From Pseudomonadota bacterium (GTDB lineage Bacteria; Pseudomonadota; Gammaproteobacteria; Xanthomonadales; Xanthomonadaceae), in assembly GCA_963205495.1 (NCBI GenBank), contig CAUJIN010000037.1, positions 1 through 64,000 of the forward strand: DNA of 64,000 nucleotides, in the 5' to 3' direction. The position numbers and the translations under genes are program-made. Below are positions 52,133-61,166 of the stretch, in pieces. The notes under the pieces are model-generated. The model made no database searches. It was given only the letters and a program-made list of their open reading frames with translations, and had not been told where the DNA came from. Numbering within the stretch: position 1 is the first letter of the stretch; each line of letters begins with the position of its first letter.

Positions 52133-54631
52133 TCAGTGCGGCGCTTGGGTTCCGGTGTCGATCGTTTCCAGCAGCGCCTCGATGTCCTTGAGCGCATCCT
52201 CGTCGGGGGCGTCCTGCTGCTGCAGCAGCGCGAGCGCGCTTTCGGCGTACTTCCGGGCCTGACTGCGATCGCCCATCGTCCGCTCCTGTCGCGCCAGATC
52301 GGACAGCAGGCTGGCCAGCGCCGGCGAGCCTTCGCCGAACACCTTGCGCGCGCTGGCAAGGAGCGCCGCGTGCTCCTCGCGCGCTTCGGCCGATTTCCCG
52401 CTGTCGGCGAGCCAGCCGGCGTAGAGTCGGCGCATCGTGACTGCCTGCGGCGTGTCCGGCCCGCTCTGCTGCACCATCGCCTCGATGGCGGATCGGAACA
52501 GCGGCCCGGCTTCCTCGACCTTGGCCGGATCGCCGCTCTTGGACAGGGTGAGTGCGAGGTTGAACTCCACCACCGGGCGCATGCGCGGGCCGCTGCCGTG
52601 CTGGCCGGCAAGCGCCTCCAGCATGGCGCGCAGCTGGGTTTCGGCGGCGGCAAAGTCTCCCTTGGCCGAATGGAAGCTGGCCAGGCTGTTGCGCAGCGCA
52701 AGGGTTTGCGGGTGATCGCTGCCGCGCAGGCGCGCCTGCAGGTCGGTGATCTTCGCCATCAGGGCGATGGCCTCGTCCATGCGGTCGTTCTGCGACAGCC
52801 CGATGGCGTAGTTCTGCGCGGCGTCCACCGTGCGCTGGTGTTCCTCGCCCAGGCGTTCGCGCAGGGCCTCGTAGCTGTGCTCGAGCAGGGGCAGCGCATC
52901 GGCGTGGCGACCCTGCTGGTGCAGGTTCCAGCCCAGGCGCGATTCCATCCGCGGGCCGAGCACCGGGTCGAGCGCCGACAGCCGGTAGGCGGCATCGAGG
53001 TTGTCGCGCATCATCGTCTCGGCGCGCGCCAGTTCGCCCTGTTCGGTGAGCAGGCTGGCCAGCTCCATGATGGCGGTCTGGGCCGGCAGTGAATCGCGAC
53101 CGAGCGCCTGCGTGGCCGATTCCAGCGCCGATTCCAGGTGCGTTCTGGCGCGCGCCAGATCGCCGAGATTGCGGTAGGTGTAAGCCAGCGTGGTTTCGAC
53201 GCTGGCGCGCGCCTCGGGCTGGTCTGCCAGCATGGTTTCGACCCGTTCGGACGCCTTTTCCAGCACCCGCCGCATGAGGGTCTGATCGAGGTCGAAGCTC
53301 ATCGAAGGATCGACGCTGGTCAGGATGTCGCTCAGGAACCGGTTGGCGGCCTGCTCCCGCCGGGTGGCCTGTTCGGCGCGCTGCCAGCCGAGCGTGGTGC
53401 CGACCAGTCCGGCGAGGATCGCAAGGCACACGACCAGCGCCGCGAGCACGCCGCCGCGATGGCGCCGGATGAACTTGCGCGCGCGGTACAGGCGAAGGTT
53501 GGGCGCGGCCTGCGCGGGGAAGCCGTCGAGCCAGCGCTGCAGATCCTCGCCGAACGAGGCGGCGCTGGGATAGCGCAGGTTGCGGTCGGGCTGGGTGGCG
53601 CGCGCCACGATCCAGTCCAGATCGTCGCGCATCGCGCGACGCAGGCGCTGGGGGGCTGTGCGCAGGTTTTCGGCAAGCGAGGCGAACTCTTCGGGCGTGA
53701 GCGTGTCGATGCGCTCGGAGGGGCGCAGCGGCGAGTGGCCCGAAGCGTTCGCTCCGGTGGTCGGCGCGCCGTGCGGGCGCTGGCCGGAAACCAGTTCGAA
53801 CAGGATCGCGCCGAGCGAATACACGTCGCTGCGGCTGTCGATGTCCATGCCGGGCGTGGACTGTTCCGGACTCATGTACCCCGGCGTGCCGGCAGCCTCC
53901 GGACTGCTGTCGCTGCCCGATGCGGTATCGGCGGCGATGCCGAAATCGATGATCCTGGGGGCTGCCTGGCCGTCGATTTCCCCGACCAGGAGGTTTCCGG
54001 GCTTCAGGTCGCGATGGATCACGCCCTTCTGGTGCGCGTGCTGCACGCCTTCGACCACCCGCAGCAGCAGCTTCACCCGTTCGCGCAGGTCCAGCTTGTG
54101 CTGCTGGCACCAGCGCGTCAGCGAGGTGCCCTCGACGTATTCCATCACGAGGTAAAGGCGGCCGACCCCGTCGCTCCCGGCATCGTGGATCTGGGCGATG
54201 GACGGGTGCTGCATGTGCGCCAGCATGCGGCGCTCGAAGGTGAAGTATTCGCGCCGCTGGGGGCTGCGGTCGTGGGAGCCGATGACCTTGATCGCCACCT
54301 GGCGGTCGTAGGTGCCGTCGGCGCGGTGGCCCAGATACACCTGGCCCATGCCGCCCTTGCCGATCAGGCGGTCCACCTGCCACGGCCCGAGCCGGGTTCC
54401 TGCGGGCAATTCGGGGGCCGGGGCGCTGATCTGTCTGACGAGGCCGCGCAGCGGTGCCTGCACCGCCTCGGTGGCGCCGGCCTCGGCCGCCAGCATCGCC
54501 ATCAACTCGCCCATCAGTTCGGGCGCGTTGCCGACCTGCGCCTTGGCAAAGGCGGCGCGTTCGGCCTCGGGCAGGGCGCAGGCCTGGTGGAACAGTTCCT
54601 GGAGGCGCTTCCAGTCGTCTGAGCTGGGCAT
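52133..54631 (-). CDS. Transmembrane Ser/Thr protein kinase with TPR domain
   Basis: An 832-residue Hanks-type kinase. Residues 1-70 are a helical leader; the kinase domain covers about 82-360 with the P-loop GKGGMGQVYLG (91-101), AIKVIG (catalytic Lys), HRDLKPGN (catalytic loop), IDFGIA (DFG) and a TPGYMSPEQ activation segment. One hydrophobic segment (about 390-413) anchors it, placing the C-terminal ~400 residues, which have TPR-like repeats, in the periplasm. Similar kinase-TPR proteins are common in Xanthomonadales. It follows the GntP permease gene in the same direction with a 131-base gap. Confidence 0.88.
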   Translation of the reverse strand: MPSSDDWKRLQELFHQACALPEAERAAFAKAQVGNAPELMGELMAMLAAEAGATEAVQAPLRGLVRQISAPAPELPAGTRLGPWQVDRLIGKGGMGQVYLGHRADGTYDRQVAIKVIGSHDRSPQRREYFTFERRMLAHMQHPSIAQIHDAGSDGVGRLYLVMEYVEGTSLTRWCQQHKLDLRERVKLLLRVVEGVQHAHQKGVIHRDLKPGNLLVGEIDGQAAPRIIDFGIAADTASGSDSSPEAAGTPGYMSPEQSTPGMDIDSRSDVYSLGAILFELVSGQRPHGAPTTGANASGHSPLRPSERIDTLTPEEFASLAENLRTAPQRLRRAMRDDLDWIVARATQPDRNLRYPSAASFGEDLQRWLDGFPAQAAPNLRLYRARKFIRRHRGGVLAALVVCLAILAGLVGTTLGWQRAEQATRREQAANRFLSDILTSVDPSMSFDLDQTLMRRVLEKASERVETMLADQPEARASVETTLAYTYRNLGDLARARTHLESALESATQALGRDSLPAQTAIMELASLLTEQGELARAETMMRDNLDAAYRLSALDPVLGPRMESRLGWNLHQQGRHADALPLLEHSYEALRERLGEEHQRTVDAAQNYAIGLSQNDRMDEAIALMAKITDLQARLRGSDHPQTLALRNSLASFHSAKGDFAAAETQLRAMLEALAGQHGSGPRMRPVVEFNLALTLSKSGDPAKVEEAGPLFRSAIEAMVQQSGPDTPQAVTMRRLYAGWLADSGKSAEAREEHAALLASARKVFGEGSPALASLLSDLARQERTMGDRSQARKYAESALALLQQQDAPDEDALKDIEALLETIDTGTQAPH

Positions 54632-54762
54632 CGGGTCTTCCGGTCGATTGCGCGTGCCGGGGCAGGCGCGAGGGGCGAGCCGGCATGATGACAGCATCGG
54701 CAAGGCTCTCGCACGAGCGCGCGGATGCGGCTCGAAGGCAGATGTCCGGCCCTGGCCTGCCC

Positions 54763-56166
54763 TCAGATGAGCCCGGTGGCGTAGTAGGTGGCGATGATGA
54801 CGAACACCGCCATCGTCTTGATGCAGGTGATCGCGAAGATGTCCTTGTAGCTCTGGCGGTGCGATAGTCCGGTCACCGCCAGCAGCGTGATGACCGCGCC
54901 GTTGTGGGGCAGGGTGTCCATGCCGCCGGAGGCCATCGAGGCGACGCGGTGCAGCACCTCCATCGGGATGCCCGCGGCGTTGGCGTTGGCGATGAAGGTT
55001 TCGGCCATGGCCGCCAGTGCGATGCTCATGCCGCCGGAAGCCGAGCCGGTGATGCCGGCCAGCGCGGTGACGCTGATGGCTTCGTTGACCAGCGGGTTGG
55101 GGATGCTGCCCAGCGCGTTGGCGACCACCAGGAAGCCGGGCAGGGCCGCGATCACGGCGCCGAACCCGTACTCGGAGGCCGTGTTGCAGGCCGCCAGCAG
55201 CGCGCCTCCCACTGCGTGCCTGGAGCCTTCCACGAAGGTGGCCACCAGCGGCTTCCAGGCAAACGCGAACACGGTACCGATGCCGACCAGCAGCGCGCCC
55301 ATCACCGCCCAGATGGCATTGATGCGCCCGATTTCCTGCACCACCGGCGCGGGGTTGCCGATCACGCCGGGAATGAAGGAGTGGCTGGCGCCGTAAAGCT
55401 GCGGAATCAGCCAGGTGAAGACGACGTTGGACAAGCCCACCAGCACCAGCGGCAGCAGCGCGATGAGCGGATGGGCGAGTCTTCCGCCCGGGTAGGCAGG
55501 CGGTTCGTTGAGCAGGGTGGCCGGATCGCCGTAGCCCTCGCCGGCGCGAGCCGCCGCGCGCCGGCGCCATTCGAGGTAGCTCATGCCCACGATCAGGATG
55601 AAGATGCCGCCGAACGTGCCCAGGATCGGTGCGGCCCAGGTGTTGGTGCCGAAGAACGTGGTAGGGATGATGTTCTGGATCTGCGGGGTGCCCGGCAGCG
55701 CGTCCATGGTGAAGGTGAAGGCACCCAGCGCGATCGCGCCGGGAATCAGGCGCTTTGGAATGTTGCCCTGGCGGAACAGCTCCGAGGCGAAGGGATAGAC
55801 CGCGAACACCACGACGAACACCGACACCCCGCCATAGGTGAGCAGGGCGCAGACCAGCACGATCGACAGGATCGCGCGCTGCGGCCCGAACAGACGGATC
55901 GCGGCGGTGACGATGGACTTCGAGAAACCCGACAGCTCGATCACCTTGCCGAAGATCGCACCGAGCAGGAACACCGGGAAGTACAGCTTCAGGAAGCCGA
56001 CCATCTTGTCCATGAACAGGCCGGTGAACATCGGCGCGACCAGCGAGGGGTCGGTGAGCAGCACCGCGCCCAGCGCCGCGATGGGCGCGAACAGGATCAC
56101 GCTGTAGCCGCGATAGGCCACGAACATCAGGAAGCACAGCGAGGCCAGAACGATGAGGAAGGCCAT
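54763..56166 (-). CDS. GntP-family permease
   Basis: A 467-residue inner-membrane transporter of the GntP family with 12 or more hydrophobic segments; N-terminal MAFLIVLASLCFLMFVAYRG and the motifs FTMDALPGTPQIQNIIPTTFF and ASGGMDTLPHNGAVITLL are typical of GntP-type carriers. Characterised members carry gluconate, while others, often placed with 3-hydroxybutyrate catabolic genes, are annotated as D-beta-hydroxybutyrate permeases. Here the neighbours are a divergent TonB receptor and, beyond it, a PHB-depolymerase-like esterase, which points to a hydroxy-acid substrate, though this is inference. Confidence 0.88.
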   Translation of the reverse strand: MAFLIVLASLCFLMFVAYRGYSVILFAPIAALGAVLLTDPSLVAPMFTGLFMDKMVGFLKLYFPVFLLGAIFGKVIELSGFSKSIVTAAIRLFGPQRAILSIVLVCALLTYGGVSVFVVVFAVYPFASELFRQGNIPKRLIPGAIALGAFTFTMDALPGTPQIQNIIPTTFFGTNTWAAPILGTFGGIFILIVGMSYLEWRRRAAARAGEGYGDPATLLNEPPAYPGGRLAHPLIALLPLVLVGLSNVVFTWLIPQLYGASHSFIPGVIGNPAPVVQEIGRINAIWAVMGALLVGIGTVFAFAWKPLVATFVEGSRHAVGGALLAACNTASEYGFGAVIAALPGFLVVANALGSIPNPLVNEAISVTALAGITGSASGGMSIALAAMAETFIANANAAGIPMEVLHRVASMASGGMDTLPHNGAVITLLAVTGLSHRQSYKDIFAITCIKTMAVFVIIATYYATGLI

Positions 56167-56225
56167 GGGCGGGTCCGCTTTTCAACTCGCCGTGCAGTCT
56201 GATGAGGCGCGCTGCCGCCTCCCAC

Positions 56226-56239
56226 TGTACCAAGGTACA
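56226..56239. promoter_or_regulatory. Candidate operator palindrome between GntP and TonB-receptor genes
   Basis: TGTACC-AA-GGTACA is a perfect 6-bp inverted repeat, 60 bases upstream of the permease start and 95 upstream of the receptor start. Its central position in the divergent promoter region suggests a regulator-binding site acting on both genes. No regulator gene is adjacent. Confidence 0.45.
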
Positions 56240-56333
56240 AGTGCGCCTCCCCGCATCCGCCGGCACCATGCGATCCACAAGAAACAGCGGTAGCACCGCC
56301 CCGTATCCCGTCACTACCCGAGGACTGCTTTTC

Positions 56334-58550
56334 ATGAATCGCACCCACCTGAGTGTCGCCATCGCGCTGCTGCTGGGCATGGCCGCTTCCGCCTCTGCGC
56401 AGGACGCGCCGGCCGCCGGCCAGCGCCAGGCCGGCAGCGAGGATGCCCAGCGTCTGGATCACGTCGTGGTCACGGCGCGCAAGCGCGAGGAGACCATCCA
56501 GGACGTTCCTGTCGCCGTCACGGCATTCACGCCCGAGGCGCTGGATCGTCTCAACATCGAAGACCTTTCCGATCTGGCGGCGCAGGTGCCCAACCTCACC
56601 CTGTACGCCGCGCGCGGCTCCAGCAGCACCATCACGGCCTACATCCGCGGCGTCGGCCAGTCCGATCCGCTCTGGGGCGTGGACCCGGGCGTGGGCGTCT
56701 ACATGGACGACGTCTACATCGCCCGCCCGCAGGGCGCGCTGCTGGACGTGTTCGACGTGAGCCGCATCGAGGTGCTGCGCGGGCCGCAGGGCACGCTGTA
56801 CGGCAAGAACACGATCGGCGGTGCGATCAAGTACATCTCCAACCCGCTGCCGACGCAGACCGAAGGCTTCGCTCAGGTCACGCTGGGCGAGTACAACCAG
56901 ATGGACGTGAAGGCGGCGATCGGCGGCTCGTTCGACGAGCGCGACACGCTGCGCGGCCGCCTGTCGGTGGCCAGCCTGAGCCGCGACGGCTTCGGCAAGA
57001 ACGTCCTTACCGGACAGGACGTGAGCGACAAGGAAATCCTCGCGATGCGCGGCCAGTTCGGCGCCTTCGTCACCGAGGACTTCAACATCCAGTTCGCGTT
57101 CGACTGGATGGACGACCAGTCCGGCGTGCGCGGCGCGAAGATGCTCGGTCCCAACCGCTTCACCCCGGCGTTCCCGCCGATGGATTCGCGCTACGACGTG
57201 CGCAACGGCATGCCGAACATCAACGACACCTCGATGAAGGGCATTTCCGCCGTCGCCAACTGGCGTGCCAGCGACAATTGGGCGTTCAAGTACGTCGTGG
57301 CCAAGCGCGAGTCGGACACCGAGACCAACATCGACTTCGACACCACGCCTGCGACCATCGCCGACGTCAAGGCGTTCTACCGCGACAGCCAGGTCAGCCA
57401 CGAGCTTCAGGCCAATTACGATGCCGGCGGGCGAGGGCGTGGCGTGTTCGGCGCCTACCTGTTCGACGGCGAGGCCGGCGGCCAGGTGCTCAACAACTTC
57501 TTCGGCCTGCTGTTCGGCGATACCCAGGGCACGGTGTACACCGAATCGACCTCGCTGTACGGCGACTGGACCTTCGACCTGACCAACCGCCTCGCGCTCA
57601 ACGTCGGCGCGCGCTGGACCGACGAGGACAAGCGCGCCAAGGTCTACAACATTTCGTACACGGATGCGACCTTCACCCGCCCGACCGGCGTGGTCGCGGC
57701 CAACTTCGACAAGAGCATCAACTTCTCCAACGTCTCGCCGAAGGTTTCGCTCGACTTCCAGATCACCCCGGACGTGCTGCTCTACGGTCTGGCCGCACGC
57801 GGTTTCAAGTCCGGCGGCTACAACATCCGCGCCCAGGCCACCGCGGTGCCGCGCTCGGCCGAACCGTTCGACGACGAGGTGGTGGACAGCTTCGAGGTCG
57901 GCGTGAAGACTGGCCTGCTGGACCAGCGCCTGTTCCTGAATCTCGCCGGATTCCACAACAAGTACAAGGACATCCAGCTCTCCGTGTTCACCGCCTACGA
58001 CAGCAACGGCGACGGCGTGGACGATGCGTTCTTCGGCGACTTCACCAACGCCGGCAAGGGCACGGTCAACGGCGTCGAGCTGGAATACCAGTGGCTGCCG
58101 ACCGCCAACTGGCTGATCAGCGGCAATCTCGCCTGGCTGGACGCCAAGTACGACGAGTTCATGTACGCCGGCGTCAACATCGCCGACGAGCAGGAGTTCA
58201 CCAATGCGCCCGAATTCTCCGGTGCGGTGAACGTCGAATACCGTTTCGATCTGGCCAGTGGCGGCAACATCGCCACGCGCCTTGGCTACAGCTATCAGGA
58301 TCGCGTCGTGGCCACGACCGAAATCGTGCGCACCGGCGCGAAGCCGATCGAACAGGCGGCCTATGGCCTGGTCAATGCCGGCGTGATCTGGCGCACGGAA
58401 GGGCCCTGGACCTTCTCCCTGCAGGGCAGCAATCTGGCCGACAAGGAGTACCGCACCACGGGTTACAACCTCAACGCCGCGCTGGGCGTGATGACCGGGT
58501 TCTACGGCGCACCGCGCCAGGTGTCCCTGTCGGCCCGCTACGATTTCTGA
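56334..58550 (+). CDS. TonB-dependent outer-membrane receptor
   Basis: A 738-residue TonB-dependent receptor. A signal peptide (MNRTHLSVAIALLLGMAASASAQ) is followed by a plug domain (about 45-170) opening with LDHVVVTARKREETIQDVPV, in which the TonB-box-like region is VVVTARK, and by a 22-strand barrel ending with QVSLSARYDF (terminal Phe). The plug contains the family signature RGPQGTLYGKNTIGGAI. The substrate is not specified by sequence; the iron-complex receptor family is the closest annotation, but neighbours suggest an organic substrate. It is divergent from the GntP permease and ends in a strong terminator. Confidence 0.93.
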   Translation: MNRTHLSVAIALLLGMAASASAQDAPAAGQRQAGSEDAQRLDHVVVTARKREETIQDVPVAVTAFTPEALDRLNIEDLSDLAAQVPNLTLYAARGSSSTITAYIRGVGQSDPLWGVDPGVGVYMDDVYIARPQGALLDVFDVSRIEVLRGPQGTLYGKNTIGGAIKYISNPLPTQTEGFAQVTLGEYNQMDVKAAIGGSFDERDTLRGRLSVASLSRDGFGKNVLTGQDVSDKEILAMRGQFGAFVTEDFNIQFAFDWMDDQSGVRGAKMLGPNRFTPAFPPMDSRYDVRNGMPNINDTSMKGISAVANWRASDNWAFKYVVAKRESDTETNIDFDTTPATIADVKAFYRDSQVSHELQANYDAGGRGRGVFGAYLFDGEAGGQVLNNFFGLLFGDTQGTVYTESTSLYGDWTFDLTNRLALNVGARWTDEDKRAKVYNISYTDATFTRPTGVVAANFDKSINFSNVSPKVSLDFQITPDVLLYGLAARGFKSGGYNIRAQATAVPRSAEPFDDEVVDSFEVGVKTGLLDQRLFLNLAGFHNKYKDIQLSVFTAYDSNGDGVDDAFFGDFTNAGKGTVNGVELEYQWLPTANWLISGNLAWLDAKYDEFMYAGVNIADEQEFTNAPEFSGAVNVEYRFDLASGGNIATRLGYSYQDRVVATTEIVRTGAKPIEQAAYGLVNAGVIWRTEGPWTFSLQGSNLADKEYRTTGYNLNAALGVMTGFYGAPRQVSLSARYDF

Positions 58551-58577
58551 TCTCTCTCAGTACGTAGGAAAGACCTT

Positions 58578-58603
58578 CGGGCCGCGCTGCGGCCCGCTTT
58601 TTT
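58578..58603 (+). terminator. Rho-independent terminator after the TonB receptor
   Basis: An 8-bp stem (CGGGCCGC with GCGGCCCG, loop GCT) is followed by C and six T residues (58598-58603), 28 bases past the receptor stop. It lies only 15 bases before the next ATG, so that downstream gene either has its own weak promoter or depends on read-through. Confidence 0.85.
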
Positions 58604-58617
58604 GCCGGAGACCGACG

Positions 58618-59682
58618 ATGCGATCCAATCCCATGCCTTCCCTCGCTGTCCTGACGGCCACGATCCTGATGGCCACGATGGCCGGGGGCTGCCGCTCGCG
58701 CGCTGCCGAGAGCAACTTGCCGCCGCTTGCGCTCGATCCGGGCCGGGTGGCCGTGGCCGGCATCTCTTCGGGTGCCGCCATGGCCCAGCAGGCGCACTTC
58801 GCCTTTTCCGACCGTTTGCTCGGTGCCGGCCTGATCTCCGGACCGCCCTACGGCTGCGCCGAGGGGGATCTTTCCACCGCGCTGGGGCGCTGCATGAAGG
58901 GCGAGCCGGATGCTCCCGACGTGGTGAAGCTCGCCGAGCGCGCGAAATCGCTGGCCGAGGCCGGAAAGATCGCAACGCTCGATGGCCTGAACGGCGACCG
59001 GGTTTGGGTGATGCACGGCGCTTCCGATGTCACCGTGAAGGAGATCGTTGCGCGCGCTTCCTATGCCATCTACCAGGCGCTGGAGCGCGAAGTGGAGCAG
59101 CCGCCGGTGACCGGCATGGAACTGGTCTGGGACGCCAAGCGCGACATCGGCCACGCCTGGCCCACGCTCGACAAGGGCGTGGCCTGCACCACCACCGAGG
59201 CGCCCTACATCGCTTCCTGCGGCTTCGATGCCGCCCACGCCATGCTGGAAACGCTCTACGGCGCCGCGCCGGAAGAGGCGGCGGAGGCGCCGCGCGGGCA
59301 GATTCACGTCTTCGACCAGAACGCCTATCGCCCCAAGGGCGAGGATGCCTATCTGGCCGACGAGGGCATGCTCTACGTCCCGCCGCAATGCGCCGAGGGG
59401 AATCGCTGCGGCGCGCTGATCGCCTTCCACGGCTGCGAGCAGAATGCCGCCTCGCTGGAGCGGCGCTTCGTCGAGGAAACCGGACTCAACCGCTGGGCCG
59501 ATGCCTACGATCTGGTGGTGGTCTACCCGCAGACCCGCGCCAGTTTCATGCCGCTCAACCCCAAGGCCTGCTGGGACTGGTGGGGCTATTCGGGCGCGGA
59601 CTACGACACCCGCGACGGCCGCCAGCTCGCCTGGTTGGCCGGATTGACCGCGGCACTGGGGATTCCGCTCGACGCAAGGTGA
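58618..59682 (+). CDS. Exported PHB-depolymerase-like alpha/beta-hydrolase
   Basis: A 354-residue hydrolase with an N-terminal hydrophobic signal ending GGC (Cys25, a possible but weak lipobox) and mature region starting around residue 30. GISSGAAMA (48-56) contains the nucleophile Ser50 in a G-x-S-x-G elbow. Sequence HGCEQNAASLERRFVEETG and ACWDWWGYSG are typical of poly(3-hydroxybutyrate) depolymerases of the intracellular/extracellular type. It probably cleaves esters of short hydroxyalkanoate oligomers in the periplasm. It starts 15 bases after the terminator and shares a direction with the receptor. Confidence 0.82.
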   Translation: MRSNPMPSLAVLTATILMATMAGGCRSRAAESNLPPLALDPGRVAVAGISSGAAMAQQAHFAFSDRLLGAGLISGPPYGCAEGDLSTALGRCMKGEPDAPDVVKLAERAKSLAEAGKIATLDGLNGDRVWVMHGASDVTVKEIVARASYAIYQALEREVEQPPVTGMELVWDAKRDIGHAWPTLDKGVACTTTEAPYIASCGFDAAHAMLETLYGAAPEEAAEAPRGQIHVFDQNAYRPKGEDAYLADEGMLYVPPQCAEGNRCGALIAFHGCEQNAASLERRFVEETGLNRWADAYDLVVVYPQTRASFMPLNPKACWDWWGYSGADYDTRDGRQLAWLAGLTAALGIPLDAR

Positions 59683-59754
59683 CGGATGCGGAGTGCGCCC
59701 GGGTTGACGGAGGCTGGGCTATCGTGCGCGCCTGTCCCGACGGTTGCTGCATGA

Positions 59755-61008
59755 ATGAAGGCGTTTTCCGAACCGCGCTCCCGGCGCCAGATCGGCTGGC
59801 TGGCGATGGCTTGCCTCTGGCTGGCCGGGCTCGCGCTGGCGGCGCACGGGCCTGCGATCGGCGACGAGCTGGTGCACTGGGGCCAGATCCTGCGATTCCA
59901 GCAGGGCGACTTCCGGATCTACGAGGAGTACCTGACCAATATCCCGGGCTACCACTGGCTGCTGACGGCCGTGCTCTGGCCCTTCGGTGCCCAGTCGCTG
60001 GCTGCGGCGCGGCTGGTCACGGCGCTGTTCACGGCGGCATCGGTGGTGCTCGTCCATCGCATCCGGCGGCGGCTGCATCGCGAGGATGCGCAGCGCACGG
60101 CGGCGCTGTTCCTGCTGCTGCCGACGATGTATCTGTACGGTTTTCTGGCCTATACCGATCTCCCGGCGCTGGCGCTCCTGCTGGGGGCGCTGCTGGCTTC
60201 GATCCATGAGCGGCACGGGCTTTCGGCGCTGCTGTTGGTCGCTTCGATGGCGATGCGGCAGAACAACGTGCTGTGGGTGGTGTTTCTTGGCGTATACAGC
60301 GCCTGGCCGCTGCTGTGCGAGGGCGTGCTGACGCTGCGCGCGCGGAGCCTGCCGACACGCGCGTGGTGGCAGGCGCTCATGCAGAGGATCTGGCCCTATC
60401 TGCTGGCGGTTGCCTGCTTCTGCGTCTATTGGGCCGGCAACGGTTCGATCGCCTATTCGACCGCACAGAGCGCCTATTCGCATCCCGATTTCCGGCCGGA
60501 TATCGGCAATCCGATCTTCCTTCTGGTGGTGATGGCGCTGCTGTTCCCGTTCCAGATGCTTGCCGGCTGGAAAGCCGCTCTGGCTTCCGGGCGCCTGCTG
60601 CCGGTGCTGGCGCTGGCAACATTCGTGTTCCTGGCTGGTTTTTTCCTGTTCCGGGTCGAGCATCCGTCCAATCTTTTTTCCGGCAATGCGCGCAACCAGA
60701 TGCTGCTCGCGGTGGCCGCCGGGGGCTGGCCGCGATGGGTTTTCTGTCTGCTCGCGGCGTTCGCTGCCGGAGGTCTGGCCCTGCTTCCCCACCTGGGCGC
60801 CAGAGCCAGGCTCTGGTTGCCGTTCTCGATTCTCTTCGTTGCCGCCTCCTGGATGATCGAAACCCGCTACACCATCGTCCCGATCACCCTGTTCCTGCTG
60901 TTTCGCAGGCCGCAGCCGGCGTGGCAGGAGCGCGTGATGCTCGCGGTCTGGGCCGTTCTCGCGCTGGGACTGGCCGGCAGCGTGTTTGACGGAAAACTGC
61001 TGGTGTAG
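59755..61008 (+). CDS. Polytopic glycosyltransferase resembling DIE2/ALG10
   Basis: A 417-residue integral membrane protein with 10 or more hydrophobic segments and an early acidic/aromatic loop containing GDELVHWGQ. Residues ~165-185 contain MAMRQNNVLWV, close to the RQTNI/VW core motif of eukaryotic ALG10 alpha-1,2-glucosyltransferase, and YTDLPALALLLGAL is also shared with that family. GT-C-type enzymes use lipid-linked donors and act at the periplasmic side. Substrates are unknown. It starts 72 bases after the esterase and precedes the caspase-like gene by 158 bases. Confidence 0.6.
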   Translation: MKAFSEPRSRRQIGWLAMACLWLAGLALAAHGPAIGDELVHWGQILRFQQGDFRIYEEYLTNIPGYHWLLTAVLWPFGAQSLAAARLVTALFTAASVVLVHRIRRRLHREDAQRTAALFLLLPTMYLYGFLAYTDLPALALLLGALLASIHERHGLSALLLVASMAMRQNNVLWVVFLGVYSAWPLLCEGVLTLRARSLPTRAWWQALMQRIWPYLLAVACFCVYWAGNGSIAYSTAQSAYSHPDFRPDIGNPIFLLVVMALLFPFQMLAGWKAALASGRLLPVLALATFVFLAGFFLFRVEHPSNLFSGNARNQMLLAVAAGGWPRWVFCLLAAFAAGGLALLPHLGARARLWLPFSILFVAASWMIETRYTIVPITLFLLFRRPQPAWQERVMLAVWAVLALGLAGSVFDGKLLV

Positions 61009-61166
61009 GGGCGCCCCGATTTCCCCCGACTTTCGCATTGCTGGACAAGCCCTTGTTTGCAGGCGCACAGTTTTGCGAACTCGGCAGGCGCGCGGAGCGG
61101 CACAAGGGGGTGTGCAGTCAGCGACGCCATCCCGGATGCGGTACGGCGCATGGATCGGAGGGGATC

